Shown: piece after piece, positions 40,852 to 49,100 of the stretch
Numbering within the stretch: position 1 is the first letter of the stretch
How the letters are laid out: each line of letters starts with the position of its first letter
NCBI GenBank assembly: GCA_964458265.1
Contig: CAYWIF010000017.1
Location: 3,530-67,529 of the forward strand
Length of the DNA stretch: 64,000 bases
DNA from: JAGVSR01 sp964458265
GTDB lineage: Bacteria > Pseudomonadota > Alphaproteobacteria > Rhizobiales > Hyphomicrobiaceae
Reading direction: 5' to 3'
The notes under the pieces: model-generated
What the model was told of the DNA's origin: nothing
What the model saw: only the letters and a program-made list of their open reading frames with translations
Database searches by the model: none
Translations under genes and position numbers: made by a program

Positions 40852-42020
40852 GTTGCGGCGTTTCCTTCCCGGTTTGTGCCTTCATACACGAGTTCCGACA
40901 GCGCGGATAAGCGCTCGCGGCAAAGGTTTTCCGCAGCGCTGCTGGTTAATGCGGTTGCGGTGACGGTGGCCAGGGGCTGGCCCTGCGCGATCTCAGTCCC
41001 TGGCCGCGGGCGGTCAGCGGTCCACTCCGGCCAGTCGATGGACGGGACGGCTATCGCGCCTTGGTCGGCGTAGAGGTAGGCGGCTGCGGCGGCGCGCGGG
41101 GGGTGCCAGCGGTCCTTTAAGACCATGGCTGGATTGTCGCCAGCGCAGGCGGCCACGTGGGCGGCAAAGAGGCTGCCGGTCGCGTCGTCGAAGATGTCGA
41201 GCGTGGCGCCGGGGCGGGGGTTCACTTCAAGAAGCAGCGGCTCACCGTCATGGAGCACGAAGTCGAGCGAGATCAGACCCACCAGTCCGAATTCGGCGAC
41301 GACGGCAAGCGCTATGTCGATGAGACGTGCTTCGAGATCGGGGTCAATGATGGTGCCGGATACGGCGCCGCCATAGCGATAGGGGCGTCGTTTGCGGGGC
41401 GAGGACCATTGCCGCGATAGAGCGATGGCTGTGCCGCGCGGACTGGCGGCGGCAAATATGGAAAGCACTTCGCCGGGACAGTCGCGCTGGAAGTAGCGGC
41501 GTGGGTCGGGATCGACATGTGCCGGACAGTTGTGGATGTGAAGTCCGCCACTGCCGCCGATGCGCTTCATCAGCCAGCCCGCCGGGTCGCCGGGCGGCGT
41601 GCTGCGCGTTTCGGGATGACGGATTCCGAGGCGGGTGAGCGTGCCGAAGAATTCGACCGGATCCTTCACGCGGCGGATCGTTTCGGGGCTGTTGCCGATC
41701 AATGGGAACCGGGCGGCCAATGCCGCCACAAGTTTGGGATTGCATTCAAAGCCGCCGCCGAGGATCAGGCCGACGGGCGGGGACGGGGCTTTGGCAGCGA
41801 GAGTATCAAGGGCGGATAAAAGCGGGCGCTTGACGAAGCCGATCTGGACGCGGGCGGGCAGGCAGACGAGATCATGGGTGGCGGCATCGGTGTCTTCATC
41901 GCCGAAGCAATCGACGACGAGGGGAAGGTAGCCTGCCCGGCGCGCCGATTGTGCGAGCGCACGTCCCGAGAACGCGGCAATGAGGAACGTTGGCTGCGAG
42001 GATGGTTCAGGGGATGCCAT
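40848..42020 (-). CDS. ATP-grasp protein of the H4MPT island (OrfY-like)
   Basis: A 390-residue ATP-grasp domain protein. An N-terminal Rossmann-like segment (FLIAAFSGRALAQSARRAGY) and PLVVDCFGDED are followed by the grasp fold, with WLMKRIGGSGGLHIHN near residue 160 as the ATP-binding loop and LVGLISLDFVLHDGEPLLLEVNPRPG near 270 as the metal-binding region. In Methylobacterium a similar gene (orfY) precedes mch and is needed for H4MPT synthesis. The start at ATG 42020 lies directly next to a palindromic repeat at an assembly gap, so the upstream region is incompletely known. Confidence 0.82.
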   Translation of the reverse strand: MASPEPSSQPTFLIAAFSGRALAQSARRAGYLPLVVDCFGDEDTDAATHDLVCLPARVQIGFVKRPLLSALDTLAAKAPSPPVGLILGGGFECNPKLVAALAARFPLIGNSPETIRRVKDPVEFFGTLTRLGIRHPETRSTPPGDPAGWLMKRIGGSGGLHIHNCPAHVDPDPRRYFQRDCPGEVLSIFAAASPRGTAIALSRQWSSPRKRRPYRYGGAVSGTIIDPDLEARLIDIALAVVAEFGLVGLISLDFVLHDGEPLLLEVNPRPGATLDIFDDATGSLFAAHVAACAGDNPAMVLKDRWHPPRAAAAAYLYADQGAIAVPSIDWPEWTADRPRPGTEIAQGQPLATVTATALTSSAAENLCRERLSALSELVYEGTNREGNAAT

Positions 42021-42026
42021 TTCACT

Positions 42027-42060
42027 CCCTCTCCCCATTGCTCTTGCAATGGGGAGAGGG
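42027..42060. repeat. Palindromic repeat element at the edge of the assembly gap
   Basis: Perfect 14-base arms CCCTCTCCCCATTG / CAATGGGGAGAGGG flank a 6-base loop. The same CCCTCTCCCC core occurs twice at 52405-52517 and again as GGGGAGAGGGG just after the run of N. Confidence 0.88.
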
Positions 42061-42160
42061 NNNNNNNNNNNNNNNNNNNNNNNNNNNNNNNNNNNNNNNN
42101 NNNNNNNNNNNNNNNNNNNNNNNNNNNNNNNNNNNNNNNNNNNNNNNNNNNNNNNNNNNN
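42061..42160. other. Assembly gap (100 N)
   Basis: Exactly 100 undetermined bases between the OrfY-like gene and mtdB. Both flanks carry the GGGGAGAGGG repeat core, so the gap is probably a collapsed or unresolved copy of this repeat. The number of N is probably a placeholder. The real length is unknown. Confidence 0.99.
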
Positions 42161-42186
42161 GGGGAGAGGGGATCAGATGGCGGCGA

Positions 42187-43095
42187 TCAGACGAGGCCGG
42201 TCAGTTCCTTGGCCTTGGCGTAGGCGTGGCGGAAGTCGAGCGAGAGGGCCTTGTCGGATTCGAGCATCTGCTTGAAGAGGCCGGCTTCGGTCTTGTACTT
42301 GATGTCGCCGATGGCAAGAGGGCCCACGCCGAGGACGGATGTGTCGCCCAGTGGCGCGCCGTCCATGAAGAGGTCCATGCCTTCGACGCCGGCGGGCGGC
42401 ACGGCGTTTACGTCGGCGATGGCCAGCAGGTTCTTCGCCGTCGAAAGTTGTTCCTTGGAAACGACCTGCACGCCTGCGGCGGCAGCGGCGAAAATCACTT
42501 CGGCGTTGGCGATGACTTCGCCACGCTGCTCAGCGGTTTCGCCGTTGACGGGTTCGAGATCGACGCCAAAGCGCTCCTTGGATACGGCGGCACTTTTGAT
42601 CACGCGGTCAACGCCACGGTGGGCGACAAGCTGAACTTGAGCGCCTTCGAGCGCGGCGATGATCGACGATGCGAAGCCGACGACACCCGTGGCTCCGAAG
42701 ACGGCAACCTTCACGCCCTTCCAGTTGCGGCCAAACTTGAGTTTGAGGACGCGTTCGACGCACGCAACCATTGCGGCGGCGGTGGTGAACGAGCCGGCGG
42801 GATCGGCGAACGTCGAGCACTCGAACGGAGGAACGAGGGCCTTCTTGGCGGCCTCAAGCATGTCGAGCGCCATGATCGCGTCCTTGCCGCCCATGAAGAA
42901 CCCGGTGCGTACGCCATAGTTCGGCGGACGGGAGAAAATGGCGTCCTGGATCAGGGGCGTGACGTCGGGTACTTCCACATTGGTGTAGGGAACAATCACC
43001 TTGAAGCCGGCATCGGCGGCCATGTTCACGTCGAAGGGGCTGACGTGCTTGCGCGGGTCGAGCATGTGCAGGATCGGTGTTGCGTCTTGGGTCAT
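42187..43095 (-). CDS. mtdB: NAD(P)-dependent methylenetetrahydromethanopterin dehydrogenase
   Basis: A 302-residue dehydrogenase that oxidises methylene-H4MPT to methenyl-H4MPT. MILHMLDPRKHVSPFDVNMA is the substrate side, and the Rossmann nucleotide-binding segment VAVFGATGVVGFASSIIAAL is near residue 130. VFAAAAAGVQVVSKEQL and GDIKYKTEAGLFKQML are typical of MtdB. MtdA, the NADP-specific methylene-H4F/H4MPT enzyme, is a related alternative, but the H4MPT context favours MtdB. ATG 43095 has GGGGAGA about nine bases upstream; a longer frame at 43122 is less likely. It follows the GHMP-kinase-like gene after 38 bases. Confidence 0.93.
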   Translation of the reverse strand: MTQDATPILHMLDPRKHVSPFDVNMAADAGFKVIVPYTNVEVPDVTPLIQDAIFSRPPNYGVRTGFFMGGKDAIMALDMLEAAKKALVPPFECSTFADPAGSFTTAAAMVACVERVLKLKFGRNWKGVKVAVFGATGVVGFASSIIAALEGAQVQLVAHRGVDRVIKSAAVSKERFGVDLEPVNGETAEQRGEVIANAEVIFAAAAAGVQVVSKEQLSTAKNLLAIADVNAVPPAGVEGMDLFMDGAPLGDTSVLGVGPLAIGDIKYKTEAGLFKQMLESDKALSLDFRHAYAKAKELTGLV

Positions 43096-43133
43096 CTTCT
43101 TGTTCTCCCCGGAGAATTTCACAAAAAAGCGGG

Positions 43134-44084
43134 TCAGGCGGGTCCGATGACGGCGCCGGTGTTGCGACCCTGCACAATTTTCAGATCGAGCGCGTTCGCT
43201 TTAGCCTCTTCGACTAAAGATGAATAGAGACGGTGCGCCGCAGCCTCGCTCTGGACGAAGGCAAAGCCGGTCGGACCCCAAGAACTCTGGCCGAGGCCGG
43301 TTGCGCCCGCCTCGCCGAGGCGGCGCACGATGCGGCCGACAGCCGGGCTGGACCAGCTTTCGCCCCCCTGGGCGGCAGAAAAGTGTTTGCCGACGATCGA
43401 CTGGATCTCGCTCAGTGCCGAGCCGAAGGCGGCGATGTCCTTTTCGACGATGCCCGGCAGAAGCCGCATGAGGGTCAGCCGGCAGAGATGGCCGGATAGC
43501 GCTTCGGGAAAGTCCGGTAGAGCCGTGAACGCGGCGCTTTCCTTATCGCCGTGGACGCCGACGTCACGCGGATCAAGCACGAGTATGGCCCGCCATTCCG
43601 GGGGAAAGTCGAGGCGGACGACCGTCGGTGGGGCGTGACTGGAGCCGCCGCGTCCGCCATCGACGATGAATCCGCCGCGATCGAACGCCGTGATCCCGAT
43701 GGCAGAGCGGGCGCCGCGTTCGACGACCTCGCCGAGAGACTGGGTGGAAACGTTTGTGCCTGACAGTTCGAGTACGGCTGCGCCAATCGCGAGCGCCAGT
43801 TGTGTGCCCGAACCGAGACCGGCGTGGGCCGGAATGGCTTCGGTGATGTCGACGGCGTAGGGTCGCCCGTGCGCGTAGAGATCGGAAAAACGGCGCAGCG
43901 TCGCTTCGGCGCGGCGGGCCTCCAAACCCTTGGCCTCGAATTTGGTCGCCTCGCGAATTGTCAGGACCGTCGCGGGCTGGTCCACGGCAAGGCCGATCGA
44001 GCCATATTTGCGGCCGAGCGATCCGTTGAGATCAATAAAGCCCAGGTGCAGGCGGGCAGGTGCGCTGACTTTGATGTCCCGCAT
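43134..44084 (-). CDS. GHMP-kinase-fold protein, beta-RFAP synthase-like
   Basis: A 316-residue GHMP-family protein that resembles beta-ribofuranosylaminobenzene 5'-phosphate (beta-RFAP) synthase, the enzyme committing p-aminobenzoate and PRPP to methanopterin synthesis (MptG; orf4 in Methylobacterium). It opens SAPARLHLGFIDLNGSLGRK and contains the glycine-rich IPAHAGLGSGTQLALAIGAA near residue 85, where kinases bind ATP phosphate. The C-terminal LGQSSWGPTGFAFVQS fits. As expected for the family, it is a kinase fold with a different reaction. It is the first gene of the minus-strand mtdB transcript and is divergent from the pterin dehydratase gene. Confidence 0.82.
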   Translation of the reverse strand: MRDIKVSAPARLHLGFIDLNGSLGRKYGSIGLAVDQPATVLTIREATKFEAKGLEARRAEATLRRFSDLYAHGRPYAVDITEAIPAHAGLGSGTQLALAIGAAVLELSGTNVSTQSLGEVVERGARSAIGITAFDRGGFIVDGGRGGSSHAPPTVVRLDFPPEWRAILVLDPRDVGVHGDKESAAFTALPDFPEALSGHLCRLTLMRLLPGIVEKDIAAFGSALSEIQSIVGKHFSAAQGGESWSSPAVGRIVRRLGEAGATGLGQSSWGPTGFAFVQSEAAAHRLYSSLVEEAKANALDLKIVQGRNTGAVIGPA

Positions 44085-44222
44085 CGGCGGAGCCCCGTGA
44101 GTTCAGGGTACAATCGGAAGCGCCTCGGGGTGTTCGCGAGGGAGGCGATTGAAGGTGGACTTCAGTCGATCTACTTTGACGCCGTAAATGTCAATCCCTG
44201 GAACCAGCTGGAGCCACCAACC

Positions 44223-44600
44223 ATGGCAGCGACCCGTGAGCACGCGATGTCCGAGGCCGACGTTCAGGCGTGGCTCGGCGCCAACCTTCCAGAGTGGCGT
44301 CTAGAGGATGGCTGGATCAAGCGCACCTACAAGACCAACAGTTGGAAGGGGACGCTTATGGTGGTCAATACCGTTGGGCATCTAGCGGAAGCGGCCTGGC
44401 ATCACCCCGACATCACGGCGTCGTATGCATGGGTGGAAGTGCGCTTGATGACCCATTCCGCGAAGGGTATCACCGACAAGGACCTCTATCTGGCGAAGAA
44501 AATCGAGGACGTCGTGCAGTGGCAGCCTGGCGGCGAGACCGACAATTCCTTGGAGGGTACGCCGAAAGATCCGCGTTTTGCCTACATCAAGTATGACTGA
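44223..44600 (+). CDS. Pterin-4a-carbinolamine dehydratase-like protein (DCoH/PhhB family)
   Basis: A 125-residue protein of the PCD/DCoH family. The active-site motif is in EAAWHHPDITASYAWVEVRLMTHSAKGITDKD, where the family has HHP, then a W/E stretch and H-x-x-GLT. The classical role is dehydration of 4a-hydroxytetrahydropterins. In methylotrophs the protein is found with H4MPT genes, so it may recycle or form a modified pterin. Length is slightly more than the usual 100 residues because of a C-terminal tail (SLEGTPKDPRFAYIKYD). The last codons overlap the start of the HPPK-like gene. Confidence 0.85.
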   Translation: MAATREHAMSEADVQAWLGANLPEWRLEDGWIKRTYKTNSWKGTLMVVNTVGHLAEAAWHHPDITASYAWVEVRLMTHSAKGITDKDLYLAKKIEDVVQWQPGGETDNSLEGTPKDPRFAYIKYD

Positions 44601-45093
44601 GGCGGTCTCGACGGCCGCGTATGACGCGCTGATCGGCATTGGTTCGAATACCGGTGCGAAGGCTGAAAACGTTCTGCGCGCCATCGCGTTACTGTGCGCC
44701 GACGGCGCCGTGCGGCTGGTGGCAAGGTCGCGGCTCTACAGGTCGGCGCCTTGGGGCATTTTGGATCAGGACTGGTTCGTGAACGCAGCCGTGGCTGTCG
44801 CGACGGATGCCGGTGCGCACGAATTGCTCAAGCGTTGCCTGGCGGTCGAGGATCAGATGGGCCGGGTTCGCGCGGTGAAGTGGGGGCCAAGAGTTGTCGA
44901 TGTGGACGTTCTGACCTATCGCGGACAGACAATCGACACGGCGGACTTGAAGGTTCCGCATCCATTCATAGAGCAGCGCAGCTTCGTACTCCTGCCGCTG
45001 CTCGATATCGCTCCGCTGGAACGGGTGCGGGGTCGAACGGTACAATCAATCGCGACGGAAACGGATACGAGCGATTGCATATCGCTTGAATGA
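44593..45093 (+). CDS. HPPK-family pterin pyrophosphokinase
   Basis: A 166-residue 6-hydroxymethyl-7,8-dihydropterin pyrophosphokinase homologue. It begins with the substrate-binding strand DALIGIGSNTGAKAENVLRA, has RSAPWGILDQDWFVNAAVAV, and the signature RVRAVKWGPRVVDVDVLTY, in which the two aspartates bind magnesium. PHPFIEQRSFVLLPLLDIAP follows. FolK makes the pterin diphosphate for folate, but folP and folB are not nearby and the gene is coupled to a DCoH-like gene beside the H4MPT island. It may therefore supply the pterin diphosphate for H4MPT, whose synthesis also needs it. The ATG at 44593 overlaps the stop of the gene upstream. Confidence 0.85.
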   Translation: MTEAVSTAAYDALIGIGSNTGAKAENVLRAIALLCADGAVRLVARSRLYRSAPWGILDQDWFVNAAVAVATDAGAHELLKRCLAVEDQMGRVRAVKWGPRVVDVDVLTYRGQTIDTADLKVPHPFIEQRSFVLLPLLDIAPLERVRGRTVQSIATETDTSDCISLE

Positions 45094-45111
45094 CGAAGCG
45101 GCAGGGCAAAG

Positions 45112-45150
45112 AAAACCGCCGCCGGAGATTGCTCTCCAGCGGCGGCAATT
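45112..45150. terminator. Bidirectional hairpin terminator
   Basis: A long stem (13 pairs with one mismatch, arms CCGCCGCCGGAGA and TCTCCAGCGGCGG) lies between the convergent HPPK-like and cytochrome c genes. On the minus strand it is followed by TTTTC, suiting termination of the cytochrome transcript. Confidence 0.75.
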
Positions 45151-45173
45151 AAATTGACTGAACGGCGCGCCAG

Positions 45174-45551
45174 TTACTGCGTGCACTGGCTCTTGATGTA
45201 GGCCAGCAGGTTAGCGCGGTCGGTGGCGTCCTTGACGCCGGCCGGGAAGATCATCTTGTTGCCGGGAACAACCGCATCGTCCTTCTCGAACCAGGCGAGA
45301 AGCTTTTCGTCGTCCCAGGTGATGCCCGATTTCTTCAGAGCATCAGAGTAGCCGGCATAGCCTTCATGCGTGCCGGCAGGCTTGCCAGCAACACACGTCA
45401 GGGCCGGGCCGAGTGCGTTCTTGGCGTCGGGACCGACCTGGTGGCAAGCGGCGCACTTCTTGAACACGGCCTTACCGGCTTCGGCATCCTGGGCCGAGGC
45501 GGCGAACGGTGCTGCCAGCACGAGACCGGCGGCGATAACCCACTTCATCAT
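45174..45551 (-). CDS. Class I cytochrome c (c2/cH-like)
   Basis: A 125-residue periplasmic cytochrome c. A signal peptide (about residues 1-20, ending ASA) is followed by CAACH, the haem-binding motif, near residue 34. The axial methionine lies in NKMIFPAGVKD near residue 99. The overall pattern with GKPAGTHEGYAGYSDALK and the C-terminal helix LLAYIKSQC is that of mitochondrial-type cytochrome c2. In methylotrophs such a protein (cytochrome cH) passes electrons from cytochrome cL to the oxidase, which fits the pqq genes next door, but this is inference. GGGAGGAAG precedes the ATG at 45551. Confidence 0.88.
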   Translation of the reverse strand: MMKWVIAAGLVLAAPFAASAQDAEAGKAVFKKCAACHQVGPDAKNALGPALTCVAGKPAGTHEGYAGYSDALKKSGITWDDEKLLAWFEKDDAVVPGNKMIFPAGVKDATDRANLLAYIKSQCTQ

Positions 45552-45663
45552 CTGCACTTCCTCCCGAAGGTGGCACGGCAACCTTTTTTCGGTCCGTGGA
45601 GCCACTTTTTGCGACTCTAGCTTTTGTCTTGCCAAAGTCCACCTGAACCCCGGGTGAATAGCC

Positions 45664-45735
45664 CCCGGCGGCCGGTGAAACACCTCCGCCTCTGCAAGCG
45701 GAGAAGATTTCAGCCGGCCGGTGTTTTACACCGGG
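45664..45735. other. Structured intergenic element between pqqE and cytochrome c
   Basis: Nested inverted repeats: CTCCGC / GCGGAG (45684-45703), CCGGTGT / ACACCGG with loop TTT (45718-45734), and a longer possible pairing of CCGGTGAAACACC (45672) with GGTGTTTTACACCGG. No T-run is present. It could be an RNA structure or a protein-binding site upstream of the cytochrome gene. Confidence 0.4.
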
Positions 45736-45771
45736 AGATGCGGGCCTGCCAACGCGATAAATTGGTTCTCG

Positions 45772-46932
45772 TCAGGCGCCGCTGACCGTGACCTTGGCGC
45801 CGCCGACCCGCCTGTAGATGAAATCCGGCGGTGTCGAATGGCTTTCCACGTCGGCGACCTTGGCCCACTCGGCGTGCAGGGGGGAGAGTGAACAGGCAGG
45901 ATCGGTGTTTGTTGCGTCGCCGGTTAGGGCGAAGGCCTGGCAACGGCAACCTCCGAAATCAATTTCCTTGCGCGGGCAGGTCCGGCAGGGTTCTTTCATC
46001 CATTCCGTGCCGCGATATTTGTTGAAGGCGTCGCCGTTTAGCCAAATGTCGGCGAGCGGGCGGTCCTTGACGTTGTCGAAGGTGAGGTGCGTGATCGATT
46101 CCGCGGCGTGGCAGGGCAGGACACGGCCTGACGGGGTCACGTTCAAGATCTGCTTGGCCCAGCCGCCCATGCAGGGCTTGGGGAACTTGGCGTAATAGTC
46201 GGGGACCACCATGTCGATGACGATGATGCCCTTGTACTTTTCGCGCGCTTCTTCGACCTGCTTGGCAGCGGTCATGAAGCTTTCACGGGTGGGCATCAGG
46301 GATCCGCGGTTCACAAGCGCCCAAGCATAATACTGCACATGGGCGATCTCGATACGTCCAGCGCCGCATTCGATGGCGAATTCGATCATGCGCGGCACGT
46401 TGAGGATATTCTGGCGATGGACCGGCGCGTTGACGGTCAACGCCATGCCCGCTTCCTTGGTCCATTGCGAGACTTCGATTTTTTTGGCGAGGCCGCCCTT
46501 GTAGGCTGAAATACGATCAGCGTTTTCCGGGTCGATGTCCTGGATCGAGAGTTGGACGTGATCGAGGCCGATTTCGGCGAGCTTCATCAAGCGATCACGG
46601 TTGAGCGTAACGCCGGCCGTGATGAGGTTCGTGTAGAGGCCCGCCTTGACGGCGGCATCAAGGATCTCTTCGAGGTCCTTGCGCACGGTCGGTTCACCAC
46701 CCGACAGATGCACCTGCAGGATGCCGAGTTCGCCGGCCTGACGCATCACGCTCTGCCATTCGGCGGTGGTCAGTTCCGTGGCGACGCGCTCCAAGTCCGT
46801 AGGATTGGAGCAGTAGGGACACTGCAACGGGCAGCGGTGCGTCAACTCACACAACATGCCGACCGGCGCTCGGGCGCACGACGGATCGACGGCGGCGACG
46901 GCGCAGGTTTCGACGGGGGTGACCTCGTTCAT
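45772..46932 (-). CDS. pqqE: PQQ biosynthesis radical SAM enzyme PqqE
   Basis: A 386-residue radical SAM/SPASM enzyme that forms the first C-C crosslink between Glu and Tyr of PqqA. The [4Fe-4S] radical SAM motif is CELTHRCPLQCPYCSNP near residue 28 (CxxxCxxC). QVHLSGGEPTVRKDL is the GGE motif and the C-terminal SPASM cluster region has CRTCPRKEIDFGGCRCQAFAL with further cysteines. It is the last gene of the pqqABCDE run on the minus strand and starts 13 bases after the pqqD stop. Length matches PqqE. Confidence 0.96.
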   Translation of the reverse strand: MNEVTPVETCAVAAVDPSCARAPVGMLCELTHRCPLQCPYCSNPTDLERVATELTTAEWQSVMRQAGELGILQVHLSGGEPTVRKDLEEILDAAVKAGLYTNLITAGVTLNRDRLMKLAEIGLDHVQLSIQDIDPENADRISAYKGGLAKKIEVSQWTKEAGMALTVNAPVHRQNILNVPRMIEFAIECGAGRIEIAHVQYYAWALVNRGSLMPTRESFMTAAKQVEEAREKYKGIIVIDMVVPDYYAKFPKPCMGGWAKQILNVTPSGRVLPCHAAESITHLTFDNVKDRPLADIWLNGDAFNKYRGTEWMKEPCRTCPRKEIDFGGCRCQAFALTGDATNTDPACSLSPLHAEWAKVADVESHSTPPDFIYRRVGGAKVTVSGA

Positions 46933-46945
46933 GACGTTGCTCCGT

Positions 46946-47272
46946 TCAAGAATTCGTGGGTTCGCCGGCGTTCAGGACGCCTTTGTCGGAAAGGTCCTGC
47001 AGCATATCTATGATGTCCTTCAGGATAAGATCGGCCGGGGCCTTGTAGTCATCCGCCAAGATGCCAGCAATGTCGGCAACGGATCGCTCGCCGTCGCACT
47101 TCTGCAGAACGGTGACGGCGATCTCGTCGGGATTGAAGACGCGCTCCGGCGCAAGAAGAATCCAGCGACCGCGACCGGCATCGTGGCGCATCTTGACGAA
47201 GCGCGGCAGGCTTGGCCGGCAATCCGCCGTGATGATCGTGCGTTCGCGCTTGGCATATTGGCCGATAGTCAT
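46946..47272 (-). CDS. pqqD: PQQ biosynthesis peptide chaperone PqqD
   Basis: A 108-residue PqqD, the RiPP recognition element that binds PqqA and presents it to PqqE. Typical features are LPRFVKMRHDAGRGRWILLAPERVF, EIAVTVLQKCDGERSVADIAGIL and a final helical segment ILKDIIDMLQDLSDKGVL. It is slightly longer than most (about 90 residues). The start overlaps the pqqC stop (ATGA). Confidence 0.95.
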   Translation of the reverse strand: MTIGQYAKRERTIITADCRPSLPRFVKMRHDAGRGRWILLAPERVFNPDEIAVTVLQKCDGERSVADIAGILADDYKAPADLILKDIIDMLQDLSDKGVLNAGEPTNS

Positions 47273-48042
47273 GTGGCGAGATCCTCCGGGCGCCACGCGC
47301 CGGGCGGCACGTTGCCGTTGACGTAAGCGTGGTGGAGCGCATCGAGCTGAACCCAAAGGACGTTGCATTTGAAACGCACAGCCTCGACACAGGCTTCCTG
47401 TTCGGCGCGGGTGGCGGCGTGCTCCTTGATGTATTTGAGTGCAAAGTCGGCGTCACGCGGGGCCTGGACGAGGCGCTGCTTGAAGTAGGCCATGACGCGG
47501 TCGTCGATGAAGTCGTAGCCTTCGAGCATGCCGGAGATGCGCTCCTTGTGGATCTTCGGCGCAAAGAGTTCCGTGAGCGAAGACGCAACCGCAATCGTAA
47601 GTGGTTGTTCGCGCACAAACGTGACGTAGGCTTCGACGGCGAAGCGTGAGGCGGGCAGCGCGCCGCGCATCGACTGGACGTAGTCGCGATCAAGGCCGAG
47701 GGCATCGGTGAGGATCAGCCAGCGTTCGATGCCGCCGGCGTCGTCGTCGTAGCCGTCGTGTTCGAGGACGCGGTGCATCCATTCGCGGCGCAATTCGCGG
47801 TCAAGCGTGCGGCTGACGAGGGCTGCGTCCTTGCGGGGGACGGCGGACTGATAGCAGTAACGGTTCAGCGCCCAAGCCGCGACCTGGGACTTCTTAAGCT
47901 TACCGCCGTGCAGCAATTTATGAAACGGGTGCTTGTCGTGGTAGCGCTCGGCGCCGACAGCCTGGATGGCCGCTTCGAACTCGTCGGGGGACCACAGCCG
48001 GTTGTCGGTGCGGGCGGTGCCCTTCAGGTGAATGTCCGTCAT
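47269..48042 (-). CDS. pqqC: PQQ synthase PqqC
   Basis: A 257-residue cofactor-free oxidase that carries out the last ring closure and oxidation of 3a-(2-amino-2-carboxyethyl)-tetrahydroquinoline-dicarboxylate to PQQ. The heme-oxygenase-like helical fold contains RYHDKHPFHKLLHGGKLKK at the N-terminus and LNRYCYQSAVPRKDAALVS, with Tyr, Arg and His residues of the active site. Length matches PqqC. The gene overlaps pqqB upstream and pqqD downstream by ATGA junctions. Confidence 0.96.
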   Translation of the reverse strand: MTDIHLKGTARTDNRLWSPDEFEAAIQAVGAERYHDKHPFHKLLHGGKLKKSQVAAWALNRYCYQSAVPRKDAALVSRTLDRELRREWMHRVLEHDGYDDDAGGIERWLILTDALGLDRDYVQSMRGALPASRFAVEAYVTFVREQPLTIAVASSLTELFAPKIHKERISGMLEGYDFIDDRVMAYFKQRLVQAPRDADFALKYIKEHAATRAEQEACVEAVRFKCNVLWVQLDALHHAYVNGNVPPGAWRPEDLAT

Positions 48043-48971
48043 ATCCTGATCTCCATTCCGTCGAAGCCCACTTCCCAGCCAGCCTTTTCCACCACCTTAC
48101 GCTCGGGGGAATTGTCGTCCAGCACGGGATTCGAATTGTTGATGTGGACGTAGATCTTGCGTTTCACATTCAGGTTCTTGAACGCAGCAATCGAGCCGTT
48201 GGACCCGGATATCGATATATGGCCCATGCGGGCGCCGGTTTTGTTCAAGAGACCTTGCCGGATCATCTCGTCGTCGGTGTAGAGCGTTCCGTCGAAGAAA
48301 ATCAGCGGCGCGCCTTGCAACCGTTCAGCCAACGGCGGGTCGACGTCGGCGCAGCCGGGAACGTAGTAGAAATAGCGGCCGCTTGACGTCTCCGTCACTT
48401 TCAAGCCGATCGTATCGCCTTCACGGCTGCCGAACGATTTGGTGTCAGCCCCTTCCTCGAGAAATAGAGCGATCTTTCCGGGCACGGCAAAAGCTTCGAT
48501 CGAAAGGCCGAGGTCTTCGCCGTGGTCCTCGATGCGGATGTCTGCATCGAGCGGCAACGGAAGCCTGGGCACGATTTCAGGGTTGCAGACGTTGAACACC
48601 GAGTTGGCATTGATCGTCTTCAAGACGCGGTCAGAGCCGTAGATCGTGAACGGCGTGCCTTCGCGTAGATTGATGAGGCCGATGATGTGATCGACATCGG
48701 CGTTGGTGACGATGACGGCCTTGATCGGAGAATTGCGCAGGGGCCCGTTGGGGTCGGGCCAGAGTTCGGGATTTTGCGCCAACTGCTCGCGCAGGTCGGG
48801 CGAACAATTCAGCAGCACCCACCGTTTCCCATCCGCGGAAACCGCCAGCGACGACTGCGTGCGCGCGGCGAAACCCGGTTTACGGGCGCGCGCGCTCGCA
48901 CTCATGGGGCCATTGCAGTTCCATTGCGGGAATCCGCCGCCGGCGGATGCCCCGAGCACCTTGATGAGCAT
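48039..48971 (-). CDS. pqqB: PQQ biosynthesis protein PqqB
   Basis: A 310-residue metallo-beta-lactamase-fold protein. Its N-terminus is the PqqB signature VLGASAGGGFPQWNCNGP, followed by LLNCSPDLREQL, and the metal-binding region NADVDHIIGLINLREG near residue 90. PqqB is thought to hydroxylate a tyrosine-derived intermediate. ATG 48971 begins the conserved sequence. About 130 bases separate it from pqqA. Confidence 0.95.
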   Translation of the reverse strand: MLIKVLGASAGGGFPQWNCNGPMSASARARKPGFAARTQSSLAVSADGKRWVLLNCSPDLREQLAQNPELWPDPNGPLRNSPIKAVIVTNADVDHIIGLINLREGTPFTIYGSDRVLKTINANSVFNVCNPEIVPRLPLPLDADIRIEDHGEDLGLSIEAFAVPGKIALFLEEGADTKSFGSREGDTIGLKVTETSSGRYFYYVPGCADVDPPLAERLQGAPLIFFDGTLYTDDEMIRQGLLNKTGARMGHISISGSNGSIAAFKNLNVKRKIYVHINNSNPVLDDNSPERKVVEKAGWEVGFDGMEIRI

Positions 48972-49100
48972 GATGTTCCGGCGTGTTTGAGATCGGCCGC
49001 CCATGGGGGCGCGCAAACGACGGCGGCGGCCAATTGACGGGCCGCCGCGTCAGATGGGGGCTGGCGCTGTCAAAGAAGGCGCCGGCCGCGGACTCTGAAA

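Noticed and set aside
42061..42160. Possible CRISPR array or mobile element at the gap
   Set aside because: Flanks show one palindromic repeat core, not regularly spaced repeats with spacers, and no cas or transposase genes are in the window.
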